Positions 35,431 to 44,190 of a stretch of 64,000 nt of DNA are shown piece after piece. How positions within the stretch are numbered: the stretch's first letter is position 1; each line of letters begins with the position of its first letter. Both the position numbers and the translations under genes were made by a program. The notes beneath the pieces are model-generated. The model saw only the letters and a program-made list of their open reading frames with translations, searched no databases and had not been told where the DNA came from. The DNA is from Pseudomonas sp. MWU16-30317 (lineage in GTDB: Bacteria > Pseudomonadota > Gammaproteobacteria > Pseudomonadales > Pseudomonadaceae), in contig NZ_JAIWJA010000013.1 in the NCBI RefSeq assembly GCF_020515695.1, forward strand, positions 62,001 through 126,000, read 5' to 3'.

Positions 35431-35850
35431 TCAATGTTCGACATACGGGGTGATCAACCAGCCGTTTATGTCCGAGCTGATCCGGTAGAGCTTTTCGCCG
35501 TTGAGCGGGACATCTGCCGGGATCGTCCTGACCTCGGCGCCGCCGCACAGCCCGGAGTCGGTCAATCCGACGCCGACAGTGGCTTTGCCCACAGGCAGAT
35601 TGAAGGTGGCTCGCTCGCTGGTGCCCAGTTTGGCCGCGCGTTTGTCGTTGACGTAGACAACGACATCGCAGGCAGCGCCGTAGACCCCGCCCTCACGCAT
35701 CACCGTCACTTGCCCGCTCGGGCCGCTAGGTTTTGCCTGATAGGCGTAGACCTCATCAGGGGAGGCGGGCGTGGTCTGCTTGATGTTGATGGCATTGGAT
35801 GAGCAGCCCGCCAGAGCGGCAATGGCAAGCGCTGCGATCAGAGTTCTCAT
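35431..35850 (-). CDS. Lipoprotein of unknown function
   Basis: 139 residues from ATG 35848-35850, preceded by GGAGGG. The signal peptide MRTLIAALAIAALAGCSSN ends in lipobox LAGC with Cys16. The mature domain has VTVMREGGVYGAACDVVVYV, RATFNLPVGKATVGVGLTD and PLNGEKLYRISSD, resembling small DUF2846-like lipoprotein domains, but I do not assign one firmly. It is convergent with the FtsH-like gene. Confidence 0.75.
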   Translation of the reverse strand: MRTLIAALAIAALAGCSSNAINIKQTTPASPDEVYAYQAKPSGPSGQVTVMREGGVYGAACDVVVYVNDKRAAKLGTSERATFNLPVGKATVGVGLTDSGLCGGAEVRTIPADVPLNGEKLYRISSDINGWLITPYVEH

Positions 35851-35980
35851 AGGGTTCCCTCCTTTGAGAGATTGGACTCCAGAATTGCGTTCAGGATTCA
35901 ATGGCACTTCTCCAGTTCCTGAACGCTGCAATCGCGCCTGATCGCAGCCACCTCGCTACGACTTTTGTGCCAGCTGTGCA

Positions 35981-36070
35981 GACCTCTTCGCGGGCAAGCC
36001 TTGCTCCCACAGGTGTAAGACAGAGGAACTGCTTGCTGTAGGAGCAAGGCTTGCCCGCGAAGGGGCCGGT
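35981..36070. repeat. REP doublet
   Basis: CTTCGCGGGCAAGCCTTGCT on the left and AGCAAGGCTTGCCCGCGAAG on the right form a long imperfect palindrome of the Pseudomonas REP family, between the lipoprotein and the reductase genes. Confidence 0.85.
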
Positions 36071-36107
36071 CGCATCAATACATCTCTTACAGAGGTACCC
36101 TTCAGCA

Positions 36108-36182
36108 TCAGCGATCACCGGCAGCCTTGGTGCCGATGCCGGTATTGCTATCGGTGATCAGTACCACTTCGCCTTCGATACC
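36108..36182 (-). pseudogene. Fragment of a short-chain dehydrogenase N-terminus
   Basis: Directly after the reductase stop, in frame on the minus strand, 24 codons read GIEGEVVLITDSNTGIGTKA and then AGDR before TGA. This mirrors the SDR cofactor motif GKVVLITGASSGIG. It appears to be the stump of an SDR gene that once followed the reductase. Confidence 0.5.
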
Positions 36183-37328
36183 TTATGACACTACCTCCAA
36201 TTCAGCGGCGACATACCGTGGGTAATCGGTAAAACCTTGCTCGGTCCCGCCATACAGGCCGGTGGCGTTCAGCGGGTTGAGTGGCCAGCCGTTGGCGATG
36301 CGCCGAGGCAGGTCGGGGTTGGCGATAAACGGCCGACCGAAAGCGATGAAGTCCGCCAGGCCAGCCTCGATCAGGCGTGCGCCGCGCTCAGCGGTGTACA
36401 GCCCGGCGTAGATGATCCGGCCAGTGAAGGTGCTTCTCACCTCGCGGCGGAAATCTTCCGGCAGGTCGGGGGCGTTGGCCCAGTCGGCTTCGGCGATCGA
36501 CAGGTAGGCGATGCCCTCTTGCTCGAGCACCTTGATGGCTTCGATATAGGTCTCGTGCGGATTTTCCTCTACGAAGCCGATGTACACGCGGTCCTCATCG
36601 GTGCTGGTGAACAGTGGTGCAAAGCGCACGCCGACGCGATCCGGCCCGACCACGGCGCTGACGGCCTGCACCACTTCACGCAAGAAGCGCAGGCGGTTGT
36701 GCAACGAACCGCCGTATTCATCGGTGCGCTGGTTGGCGTGGGCCGAGATGAACTGGTTGACCAGGTAACCGTTGGCGCAGTGCAGCTCGACGCCATCGAA
36801 GCCGGCGCTCAGGGCGTTGCGCGCGGCCTGGGCGTAGAGCTCGACCAGTGCGTGGATATCATCGACGCTCAATTCACGCGGCATCGAGGGCTCGATCAGG
36901 GTGCCGGTGCCTGGGCCGGTTTCGATAAAGGCTTTGACGTTCTTCGCCTGGATTGCCGAGGGTGCGATCGGCGCACCGTCGTCGGGTTGCAGGGCGTTGT
37001 GGGATACGCGACCGACGTGCCACAGCTGGGCGAAGATCACACCGCCTTCAGCGTGCACGGCGTCGGTGACGGTGCGCCAGCCATCGATCTGCGCCTGGCT
37101 GTAGATGCCCGGCGTCCAGGCGTAGCCTTTGCCGCGGGGTTCGATCTGCGTGCCTTCGCTGACGATGAAGGCGGCGCTGGCGCGTTGCTGGTAATAGGTA
37201 GCCATCAGGGCCGTGGGCACGTCGCCAGGCTGGGCGCTGCGCTGGCGGGTGAGCGGCGGCATGACAATGCGGTTTTTCAGGGTCAGCGGGCCCAGCGTGG
37301 TGGGTTCGAACAGTGCGGGGTATTTCAT
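36183..37328 (-). CDS. Old yellow enzyme family FMN alkene reductase
   Basis: 381-residue NADPH:flavin oxidoreductase that reduces activated C=C bonds (2-enones, N-ethylmaleimide, nitro compounds). Landmarks are LFEPTTLGPLTLKNRIVMPP, FAQLWHVGRVSH, the substrate-binding His/Asn region ELHCANGYLVNQF, RTDEYGGSLHNRLRFL and DFIAFGRPFIANPDLP. It is similar to NemA/XenB, but which subgroup is uncertain. It lies downstream of the DJ-1 gene and near a NemR-like repressor, supporting a role against reactive electrophiles. No NemR-type box is seen in the 231 bases before it. Confidence 0.9.
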   Translation of the reverse strand: MKYPALFEPTTLGPLTLKNRIVMPPLTRQRSAQPGDVPTALMATYYQQRASAAFIVSEGTQIEPRGKGYAWTPGIYSQAQIDGWRTVTDAVHAEGGVIFAQLWHVGRVSHNALQPDDGAPIAPSAIQAKNVKAFIETGPGTGTLIEPSMPRELSVDDIHALVELYAQAARNALSAGFDGVELHCANGYLVNQFISAHANQRTDEYGGSLHNRLRFLREVVQAVSAVVGPDRVGVRFAPLFTSTDEDRVYIGFVEENPHETYIEAIKVLEQEGIAYLSIAEADWANAPDLPEDFRREVRSTFTGRIIYAGLYTAERGARLIEAGLADFIAFGRPFIANPDLPRRIANGWPLNPLNATGLYGGTEQGFTDYPRYVAAELEVVS

Positions 37329-37559
37329 GAGTCAGTTTCCTTGAAGCGTGAGTCACTCGGCGGGCGAGCCCCGAGGCTGAGAAATTTGTGGTTGCCGCAG
37401 GTCTAGCCTGCGCCGCCGCTGCTGATGTCCGTGACGCCGTGATGGGCACGTCAGAAAATCAGGGCGCAATCCGCCGCCCCATGCCGATAGCGTGAAGTGC
37501 GGATACAGAGGGTTCAATTCAGGCGAGAGACGCGGCTGCGTCCCCCGCCGAGCGCCGGA

Positions 37560-38243
37560 TCAGCCGTTGTTGAGGAGGTCGATCAGCACGGTCGCGGCTT
37601 CGCTGGACGACCCCGGGTTCTGACCCGTGATCAGCAGGCCGTCACGGACCACGTAGGAAGACCAGTCCGCGCCTTTGGAATACAGGCCGCCGTTGGCCTT
37701 GAGCATATCCTCGACCAGGAAAGGCACGATGTTGGTCAGGCCGACCGCCTCTTCTTCGCTGTTGGTGAAGCCGGCGACTTTTTTGCCTTGCACCAGCGGG
37801 GTGCCGTCAGGCTTTTTGACGTGGCGCAGTACGCCGGGCGCATGGCAGACCAGGGCGACAGGCTTGTCGGCAGCCAGAAAGGATTCGATCAGCTTGATCG
37901 AGACTGGGCTCTCAGCCAGGTCCCACAGTGGGCCGTGGCCGCCTGGGTAGAACACGGCATCAAAATCGGCAACCGAGACGCTGTCCAGGCGCACAGTATT
38001 GGCGAGTTGGGCGGTCGCGGCGGCGTCGGCCTCGAAACGGCGGGTCTGCTCGGTCTGGGAGTCTGGCTCGTTGCTTTTTGGATCGAGGGGCGGCTGGCCA
38101 CCTGCTGGCGAGGCCAGGACGATCTCGGCCTTGGCGTCGAGGAAGGCGTAGTACGGTGCGGCCAGCTCTTCGAGCCAGAAGCCGGTTTTGCGGCCCGTGT
38201 TGCCAAGGGTGTCGTGAGAAGTCAGGACCATGAGAACTTTCAT
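37560..38243 (-). CDS. DJ-1/PfpI family protein (Hsp31-like)
   Basis: 227 residues. MKVLMVLTSHDTLGNTGRKT and GFWLEELAAPYYAF followed by FYPGGHGPLWDL, and the nucleophile elbow LVCHAPGVL with Cys133, place it among class I glutaminase-like DJ-1/PfpI proteins close to yeast Hsp31-type glyoxalase III/deglycase proteins. Methylglyoxal or related aldehyde detoxification is likely from the family. Two NemR-like operators (38284-38298, 38413-38427) lie upstream between it and the TetR gene. Confidence 0.88.
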   Translation of the reverse strand: MKVLMVLTSHDTLGNTGRKTGFWLEELAAPYYAFLDAKAEIVLASPAGGQPPLDPKSNEPDSQTEQTRRFEADAAATAQLANTVRLDSVSVADFDAVFYPGGHGPLWDLAESPVSIKLIESFLAADKPVALVCHAPGVLRHVKKPDGTPLVQGKKVAGFTNSEEEAVGLTNIVPFLVEDMLKANGGLYSKGADWSSYVVRDGLLITGQNPGSSSEAATVLIDLLNNG

Positions 38244-38283
38244 TTAGATTTTCCTTTTCCAGTAGGGGTTCGGGTCAAAAAAT

Positions 38284-38298
38284 TAGACTGGTCGTCTA
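38284..38298. promoter_or_regulatory. NemR-like operator 1
   Basis: TAGACTGGTCGTCTA, an imperfect palindrome 41 bases upstream of the DJ-1 start codon; it matches two other sites in this locus. Confidence 0.7.
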
Positions 38299-38412
38299 CA
38301 GCATAGGCAAATGTTGATCACTGCGCCGCGCTTCTGACCAAGGGCACCTGAGCGCTGCTGATCATCCTGTTACTGTGCGTTGCGGTGAATGTTTGACTAC
38401 CTTAACTTCGAT

Positions 38413-38427
38413 TAGACCAGTCGTCTA
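38413..38427. promoter_or_regulatory. NemR-like operator 2
   Basis: TAGACCAGTCGTCTA, nearly identical to operator 1 and 129 bases from it (start to start), in the same intergenic space. Confidence 0.7.
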
Positions 38428-38493
38428 TAGCTTTTTGATATTTTCGCTCCTCCAGTCTTCTGGAGAGCAACGATAAGGGGACGCCTCAGGGAT

Positions 38494-39105
38494 TCAGGAC
38501 AGCGCAAGCAGCTGACGAGTCGTCGACACGGCCGTTTCAAAAGGCAGCACGCTCTTGGTGATCTTCACCATCATGCTGGCGCCGATCCACAGTTGATAGA
38601 GGCTCTGCGCAACGGCGTAGGGCTCGCCGCCGACCGTCAACGAGCCTTCTGCCACACCGGTTTCGATGGCCTGGGCGAGGCGATCGATAATGCCAGAGGT
38701 ACCGCGCTTGAGCACCGCGCGCATCGCTTCGGACAGGTCGGCGACTTCCACACCAAGCTTCACCGCCAGACATTTGCCCTGGCAATCCTCGAACGACTGG
38801 GTGTGCTGCCAGGTTTCCCAATACTTGAGCAGCCGCTGGGCCATCGTCAGACCAGGCAGGGCGAGGATCTGATCGAGTTCGGCCAGATAGGTGGAAAAAT
38901 AGCTCTCCAACAGCGCCTCGCCAAAGGCGTCCTTCGACCCGAAGTAATGGTAGAAGGACCCTTTGGGCACACCCGCCGTGGCCAGGATTTCATTCAGGCC
39001 CACGGCGGAATAACCCTTGGCGGCCATGATTCGTTGGCCTACATCAAGGATTCCCTGGCGGACGTCGGTGGTTTCGCGTGTCTTTGGAGTGCTCATGGCG
39101 GGCAT
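38494..39105 (-). CDS. TetR-family repressor, NemR-like
   Basis: 203 residues. The N-terminal HTH reads GYSAVGLNEILATAGVPKGS then FYHYFGSKDAF, a NemR/AcuR-type recognition helix. In the ligand domain EDCQGKCLAVKLG carries Cys108 and Cys112; E. coli NemR senses electrophiles and hypochlorite through Cys106, so redox sensing is plausible. The start could also be the ATG three codons in. Three TAGAC-type operators, one upstream of its own gene, indicate autoregulation and control of the DJ-1 gene and perhaps the reductase. Confidence 0.85.
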   Translation of the reverse strand: MPAMSTPKTRETTDVRQGILDVGQRIMAAKGYSAVGLNEILATAGVPKGSFYHYFGSKDAFGEALLESYFSTYLAELDQILALPGLTMAQRLLKYWETWQHTQSFEDCQGKCLAVKLGVEVADLSEAMRAVLKRGTSGIIDRLAQAIETGVAEGSLTVGGEPYAVAQSLYQLWIGASMMVKITKSVLPFETAVSTTRQLLALS

Positions 39106-39117
39106 GTTAAACCTTAC

Positions 39118-39132
39118 TAGCCGATCGGTCTA
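39118..39132. promoter_or_regulatory. NemR-like operator 3 (autoregulatory)
   Basis: TAGCCGATCGGTCTA, 12 bases upstream of the TetR start codon. Its reverse strand TAGACCGATCGGCTA fits the same TAGAC...GTCTA pattern. Confidence 0.7.
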
Positions 39133-39153
39133 CTATCCCGCCAGGAACGACTG

Positions 39154-41724
39154 TTACCCGGTTACGCTGTCATGGGCGACGCCGAGCAAGGTCAGCTCGG
39201 CACTCCCCTCCCCGGCGAATACGAAACTCGATGGCTTGATCGCTGCCGCGAGATCCCCGGCCAGGCCGATCTCGAACCGGTGGCCGCTGGCGTTGACGTC
39301 GAGATCTTTGACATAGGTACGCCCAGTGTCCGCGCTGTAGTCCACCAAAAGGGTGCCATCGTGGCCATTGCCCAACCCCGTGTAGCCGAGCGCGGCCACG
39401 TCGATCTGGTCCTTGAGCGGATTGAAATCGGTAATCAGATCATTGGCGCCATGGTAGCTGTCCTCGGACTGGGTGTAGCGAAAGGTATCCGAGCCGCTGC
39501 CGCCGGTCAGTACATCGCGGCCCAGGCCACCGATGAACACCGTGTCGCCGACACCGGCGGTGAGGGTGTCATCGCCGCCGTGGCCGTCGACCGTGGCGCC
39601 ACCCCCGACCGTCAAGATGTCCTTGCCTTCGGTGGTCGTCCAATAGGGCAGATAGTACTTCGAGGCCTCAATGCTCGGCGCGAAGATGAACGCCTTGGCC
39701 GCATCGCTGGTCGCCAGCCCGAGGCTGTTGGCGAGGGTAAAGCTCAACGAAAAGCGATTGCCGTCGGCATCGGCGTCCAGTGATTGCACGCGCCAGACGT
39801 GGTCGGTGAGATCCAGCGCCAGCGTGCCGTTATGGCCATCGCCCAGGCCAGTGAACCCGAGGTCGGAGACGTCGATGGCGTCACCGAGGTCGAGGCTGTA
39901 GTCGGTGATCAGGTCGGTGGACGTCACGCCGGTGCGGTCGTTGACGAAGCTGTCGCTGATCTGGTGGTAGCTGAACACATCGGCGCCACCGCCGCCGGTG
40001 AGGATATCGGCGCCCGCGCCGCCGTCCAGATGCCCATCGCCATGACCGCCCTTGAGCACGTCGTTGCCGGCGCCACCGTAGATGGCGCTGGCATCCGGGG
40101 TGCCGAGCCACGACAGCGTGTCGTCACCGGCGGTGCCTTGGTGCAGCACGGTAAACTGGCTGTCGGTGAGCCGTGTGCGGTAGTCGCCGTCCAGGGCCAG
40201 GCGGAAGTCTTCGCGGCCGTTGTCGGCCAGATGCGTGAGGTAGCTGCGATGCTCGGCGGCGACATAGGTGAGCGCGACGGTGTCGTTGTAGCCGTTGCCC
40301 AGGCGGTCGATGCCCAGCGCGGTGAGGTCGAGCTTGTCCCGCGTCTGCGAGAAATCGGTAATCACGTCGAGGTGGAGGCGCGTGCTGTCAGCCAAATGGC
40401 TGTACACGAAGGTGTCGTTGCCACCGCCGCCGGTGAGAGTGTCAGCGCTCAGGCCACCTTCGAGCCGGTCGTTGCGGGTGCCGCCGATCAGTACATCGTC
40501 GCCACCGCCGCCGTACAGATCGCTGCTGGCCGCGCTGCCGATCAGAGTGTCGGGGCCTGCGGTGCCGTATAAACGGTTGGGCGCCAGCTGCGCAGCGTTC
40601 AGGTTGCCGGCCACGTCGATACCATCGGGCAGGCCCTGCACGATGTTGCCGAGAATGTGATGGTACTGCGGGGTGCTGGTGTCGGTGTCGAGCACGGCGG
40701 TGGTGCTGTGGTTGCCTTCGCCGCTTACGCTCAGGGTGTTGTAGCTGATCGTCAGGCTGTTATCTGCCGGCACCACCTGGCCGTCGGCGAGGGTGTTGCC
40801 GGTGGCGACGATCTGCGCGTCGCCGTTGGCGCGGCCATTGTTATAGATGGAAGAGACGGTAACCACGGCGTGATCGGTACCTTCAAGGCGTACGCCCGCC
40901 TCGTTGTTGTCATAAACGCTCACCCCGTCGACGCGCCCTGTGAAGCCACGTATGACGAGGCCCGCACCGGCGTTTTCGTAAACGGCGCCGCCGGAGATCC
41001 AGCCGCCGAGGGAGGCTGAGCCTTGGCTGCTGGGCACTTCCTCAAGGACGATGCCATCGCCGGTGCTGCCGTTGGCGACGTTGTTGTAGAGGAGCGTTTT
41101 GCCGCCCCAATAGTGCAGATCGAAACCATCACCGCCGCTGGCAGAGGCGGTGTTGTCGTAAAACTTGGCAGTGCTCTGGTCGTCGAAGCGGGTGACGAAA
41201 CCACTGCCCTGATTGTTCAGGGCCAGGCTGTCGCTGACGACCAGATCGGTGACGTGTGCATTGGCCTGCAGGGCGTTACCGGTGAAGCCGGTCAAGGTCA
41301 CCTGGCTGACGGTGATGTTGCTGGCATGGGCGCTCGAGCCCGCCGCGGCGCCGGTCACAAAGCCGTTCACCGTACCGCTGGTGTAGGCCGATGTGCCCAG
41401 CAGCGTTAGGTCCTTGATGCCGGCATCATGGGTGTTGCTGGTGCTGGAGGTGCGTACCAGTCCATCGATGTCGTAACTTGTGCCACGCGCCAGCTGCAGG
41501 GTGGTGATGTCCTGGCCGGCGCCTGTCAGGGTGACGTTGGATTTGAGCGTCAGGCTGCCGCCGTCGGCGTTGGTACCACTGACGATGAAAGTGCCTGGCG
41601 GCACGTACACCTCCCCGCCTCCCGCCTTGAACGCCGCGTTGATGGCCAGCTGAATGGCGTGGGTGTCATCGGTGACACCGTCGCCTTTGGCGCCGAAATC
41701 CAGAACGTTATATCGAGTGGTCAT
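39154..41724 (-). CDS. AlgE-like right-handed beta-helix protein with RTX modules
   Basis: 856 residues from MTTRYNVLDFGAKGDGVTDD (ATG 41722-41724). The N-terminal ~380 residues are a parallel beta-helix like the A-module of AlgE mannuronan C5-epimerases. The remainder has three RTX calcium-binding repeat blocks (GGGGDDVLIGGTRNDRLEGG; GGAGNDVLKGGHGDGHLDGG; GGGATVDGHGGDDTL) and an acidic end typical of type I secretion. Where AlgE has its YGFDPH catalytic motif (149-154), this protein has NALQAN (150-155). It may therefore not be an epimerase. No type I secretion or alginate genes are in the window. Confidence 0.75.
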   Translation of the reverse strand: MTTRYNVLDFGAKGDGVTDDTHAIQLAINAAFKAGGGEVYVPPGTFIVSGTNADGGSLTLKSNVTLTGAGQDITTLQLARGTSYDIDGLVRTSSTSNTHDAGIKDLTLLGTSAYTSGTVNGFVTGAAAGSSAHASNITVSQVTLTGFTGNALQANAHVTDLVVSDSLALNNQGSGFVTRFDDQSTAKFYDNTASASGGDGFDLHYWGGKTLLYNNVANGSTGDGIVLEEVPSSQGSASLGGWISGGAVYENAGAGLVIRGFTGRVDGVSVYDNNEAGVRLEGTDHAVVTVSSIYNNGRANGDAQIVATGNTLADGQVVPADNSLTISYNTLSVSGEGNHSTTAVLDTDTSTPQYHHILGNIVQGLPDGIDVAGNLNAAQLAPNRLYGTAGPDTLIGSAASSDLYGGGGDDVLIGGTRNDRLEGGLSADTLTGGGGNDTFVYSHLADSTRLHLDVITDFSQTRDKLDLTALGIDRLGNGYNDTVALTYVAAEHRSYLTHLADNGREDFRLALDGDYRTRLTDSQFTVLHQGTAGDDTLSWLGTPDASAIYGGAGNDVLKGGHGDGHLDGGAGADILTGGGGADVFSYHQISDSFVNDRTGVTSTDLITDYSLDLGDAIDVSDLGFTGLGDGHNGTLALDLTDHVWRVQSLDADADGNRFSLSFTLANSLGLATSDAAKAFIFAPSIEASKYYLPYWTTTEGKDILTVGGGATVDGHGGDDTLTAGVGDTVFIGGLGRDVLTGGSGSDTFRYTQSEDSYHGANDLITDFNPLKDQIDVAALGYTGLGNGHDGTLLVDYSADTGRTYVKDLDVNASGHRFEIGLAGDLAAAIKPSSFVFAGEGSAELTLLGVAHDSVTG

Positions 41725-41935
41725 GAGCGGGTCCGTGCTAGCGGGAAAGGGGCTGAATCCCGGTTGAGGCAAGGATCGAGGCAGTTGGTTCCGAGATATC
41801 GCCCTTGATTCAGACGGAGGGCACTGAAACTTTCATCTAACAGCTTGTGACAAATTTGTGAAAAGCCTGTCAAATAATAGTGCAAGCCGCTAACACCTCC
41901 GCCCTCCATTCCCCGCGCCCCGGAGCCCGCCCGTT

Positions 41936-42631
41936 TTGAAATCCGATCTGCAAACCCTTCGCCACGCCACCTTGGGCGTGTGTCTCAAAATCGCCATGAG
42001 CCTGTTCGGCCTTGGCATGATCTGGCTCGATGTCGCCGTCTTCAACACGCAAATACTGGAAACCTCATTCACCGAAGTCACTCAGGAAATCATGCTGTTC
42101 ATCTGCGCCCTTTTGTTTTGGCGCAATGCTCGCTTGCCCCATCAAAAAGGCTTCAGCGTGCTGGCAGGGGGCTTTTTTGCTTGTCTGTTGATGCGCGAAC
42201 TCGATGGGCTGTTCGACCCCATCAGTCACAGCGCCTGGTGCTGGCCTTTCTGTGCGATCGCGGCGGTGTGCCTGGCCATCGGCTGGAGCAAGGAAAACCG
42301 TGCGGACACCGTGCAGGCACTGGCCGCCTTCACTCGCACCCCCGCCTTCGGCTCGATTGCCACGGGCCTGGGCATCCTGGTGTTTTCCCGAGTGTTCGGC
42401 ATGGGCGATCTTTGGCACCTGATCCTCAAGGATGGCTATGCGCGCCTGGCCAAGACCATGGCCGAAGAGGGCATCGAGTTGCTGACCTATTCGATGTGGC
42501 TGGCCGCGACCCTGGACCATGTCTGGGCCATGAAGCGCTTGCATGGCAAGGCGTCGGCACCCGCCATGGCCACAGAGAGCATGGCGCGTAACGATGCGCG
42601 CTCAGGGCCGCAACAACGCCCCTCACGCTGA
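41936..42631 (+). CDS. Multi-pass membrane protein of unknown function
   Basis: 231 residues from a TTG start (41936) with GGAG upstream. About five hydrophobic segments are seen: roughly 12-30, 50-62, 72-86, 100-115 and 140-155, ending in a basic, Met/Ala-rich tail. Polar residues inside (RELDGLF, FGMGDLWH) are notable. A later ATG at 41996 would remove part of the first segment. It is divergent from the AlgE-like gene. No family is recognised. Confidence 0.7.
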   Translation: MKSDLQTLRHATLGVCLKIAMSLFGLGMIWLDVAVFNTQILETSFTEVTQEIMLFICALLFWRNARLPHQKGFSVLAGGFFACLLMRELDGLFDPISHSAWCWPFCAIAAVCLAIGWSKENRADTVQALAAFTRTPAFGSIATGLGILVFSRVFGMGDLWHLILKDGYARLAKTMAEEGIELLTYSMWLAATLDHVWAMKRLHGKASAPAMATESMARNDARSGPQQRPSR

Positions 42632-42735
42632 TCCGCACTCGCTGCACTGCGCCAGGGTATTGGCGTAGTGCGGTTGTTTCCCGCCGAACGCGCCACCTTG
42701 CCCCCAGTGCCAGACGATCCCAGCCGATGCGTAAA

Positions 42736-44043
42736 TTACTGCGGCAGGCCGTCGATGTGGCCGAGGATTCGCAGATAAAGCTTCACGTGGGTGCCTGCGC
42801 CTGGGGCGGTTTCAAGCCGCACACAGCCGCCGGCGCTCTGGGCGAACTCGCGCACTTGCGCCAGCCCCAGGCCGGTGCCCTGGCCTGATTGCTTGGTGGT
42901 GAAGAAGGGTTCGAACACCTGAGCCGCCAGCGCCTTGGTCATCCCCGGGCCGTTGTCGCTGACGCTGAGCACCAGGTAGTCTCCTTGCGCCAGTTGCAGG
43001 TCGTCTTCCACCGCTTGCAAGCGGGTGGCCACGGTGACCCGCCCTGGCCCCGCCAAGGCATCTCGAGCATTGGCCAGCAGGTTCATCACCACGGCATGCA
43101 GTTGCACCTCGACACACATCACGCCCCAGCCGTGAGCGGCGAGGTCGAACGTCAGCTCGATATCGCGGCTCAGCGAGCGCTGCATCAGTTCCTGCGCCGC
43201 GGCGATGCGCTCGCTGACATCGATACAGATCAGCTCCGGGCCATCACGGCGCACACTGCTGAGCAGATGATTGACCAGTTGCCGACCCTGCTCCACCGCT
43301 TGCAGCCCGGTGTCGCTGAAGCGCTCGACGTCGAGCGGCCGCCGCGCGCGCAGGCGGATCATCTGCAGACTGGCGCTGAACGACTGCAGCAGATTGTTGA
43401 AGTCGTGGGCGATGCTGGCGGTGAGCATGCCCAGCGACGACACCCGGCGCGAATGATTCAGGGATTGCTCGGCGGCCAGGCTGTGCGCCTGCGCTGCCTC
43501 CAGTTGCAGCGTCAGCTCGGCCTCGTGCTGCTCGCGCTGCCGATCGAGCAGACGCAGCTGCAACAACGCCCCTGTTTGCCTGGCCAAGGCCTGCAAGGCG
43601 AGCGACTGAGCGGCGCTGAGGGTGCGCGGCCGGGTGTCGATCACGCACACGGTGCCCAGGGCGTGGCCGGCGTGGGTGCGGATCGGCGCTCCGGCGTAGA
43701 AGCGAATATAGGGCGGCCCCAGCACCAGCGGGCTTTCTTCGAAACGCGGGTCGAGGGTGGCATCTTCGACGATCAGCACCTCGCAGGGATCCAGGATCGC
43801 ATGGGCGCAGAAGGCCAGGTCACGGTGGGTTTCCTGCACATCCAGGCCGATGCAGGCCTTGAACCACTGGCGCTCGCGGTCCACCAGCGACACCAGCGCG
43901 ATGGGTACATTGCACAGGGTGGTCGCCAACAGCACCACGTCGTCGAAACCCTGCTCGGCGGCACTGTCCAGCACGCGCAGGTGTTCGAGCGACAGAGCGC
44001 GCTCTTCCTCGTTGGCAGGAAATGGGGCTGGACGGTGGGTCAT
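42736..44043 (-). CDS. GAF-domain sensor histidine kinase
   Basis: 435 residues, with no membrane segment, so cytoplasmic. The N-terminal GAF domain (about 20-165) has LVSLVDRERQWFKACIGLD, CAHAILDP and FYAGAPIRTHAGHALGTVCV. A coiled coil leads to the dimerisation helix with phospho-acceptor His in SIAHDFNNLLQSF, and the HATPase domain shows N-box NLLANARDAL, DNGPGM and GTGLGLAQV. The histidine box resembles the later Kai-linked kinase. No response regulator is adjacent, so it is an orphan. Confidence 0.9.
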   Translation of the reverse strand: MTHRPAPFPANEEERALSLEHLRVLDSAAEQGFDDVVLLATTLCNVPIALVSLVDRERQWFKACIGLDVQETHRDLAFCAHAILDPCEVLIVEDATLDPRFEESPLVLGPPYIRFYAGAPIRTHAGHALGTVCVIDTRPRTLSAAQSLALQALARQTGALLQLRLLDRQREQHEAELTLQLEAAQAHSLAAEQSLNHSRRVSSLGMLTASIAHDFNNLLQSFSASLQMIRLRARRPLDVERFSDTGLQAVEQGRQLVNHLLSSVRRDGPELICIDVSERIAAAQELMQRSLSRDIELTFDLAAHGWGVMCVEVQLHAVVMNLLANARDALAGPGRVTVATRLQAVEDDLQLAQGDYLVLSVSDNGPGMTKALAAQVFEPFFTTKQSGQGTGLGLAQVREFAQSAGGCVRLETAPGAGTHVKLYLRILGHIDGLPQ

Positions 44044-44190
44044 GGACGCAGTGCCATAGGGAAGTCGCGTGAAGGAAAATTCTGGCGGCTATCATGCCCT
44101 CCGGCGAGGGTGGCGGGCAAGCCTGCATGAGGCGTGACGGGCCTGCCTCATCTCAGGCCATACCACCTCGAAGCACGGCGTCGACGCGGG

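Noticed and set aside
42889..44130. 413-codon frame opposite the GAF histidine kinase
   Set aside because: The minus-strand kinase has all expected motifs; this is its shadow.
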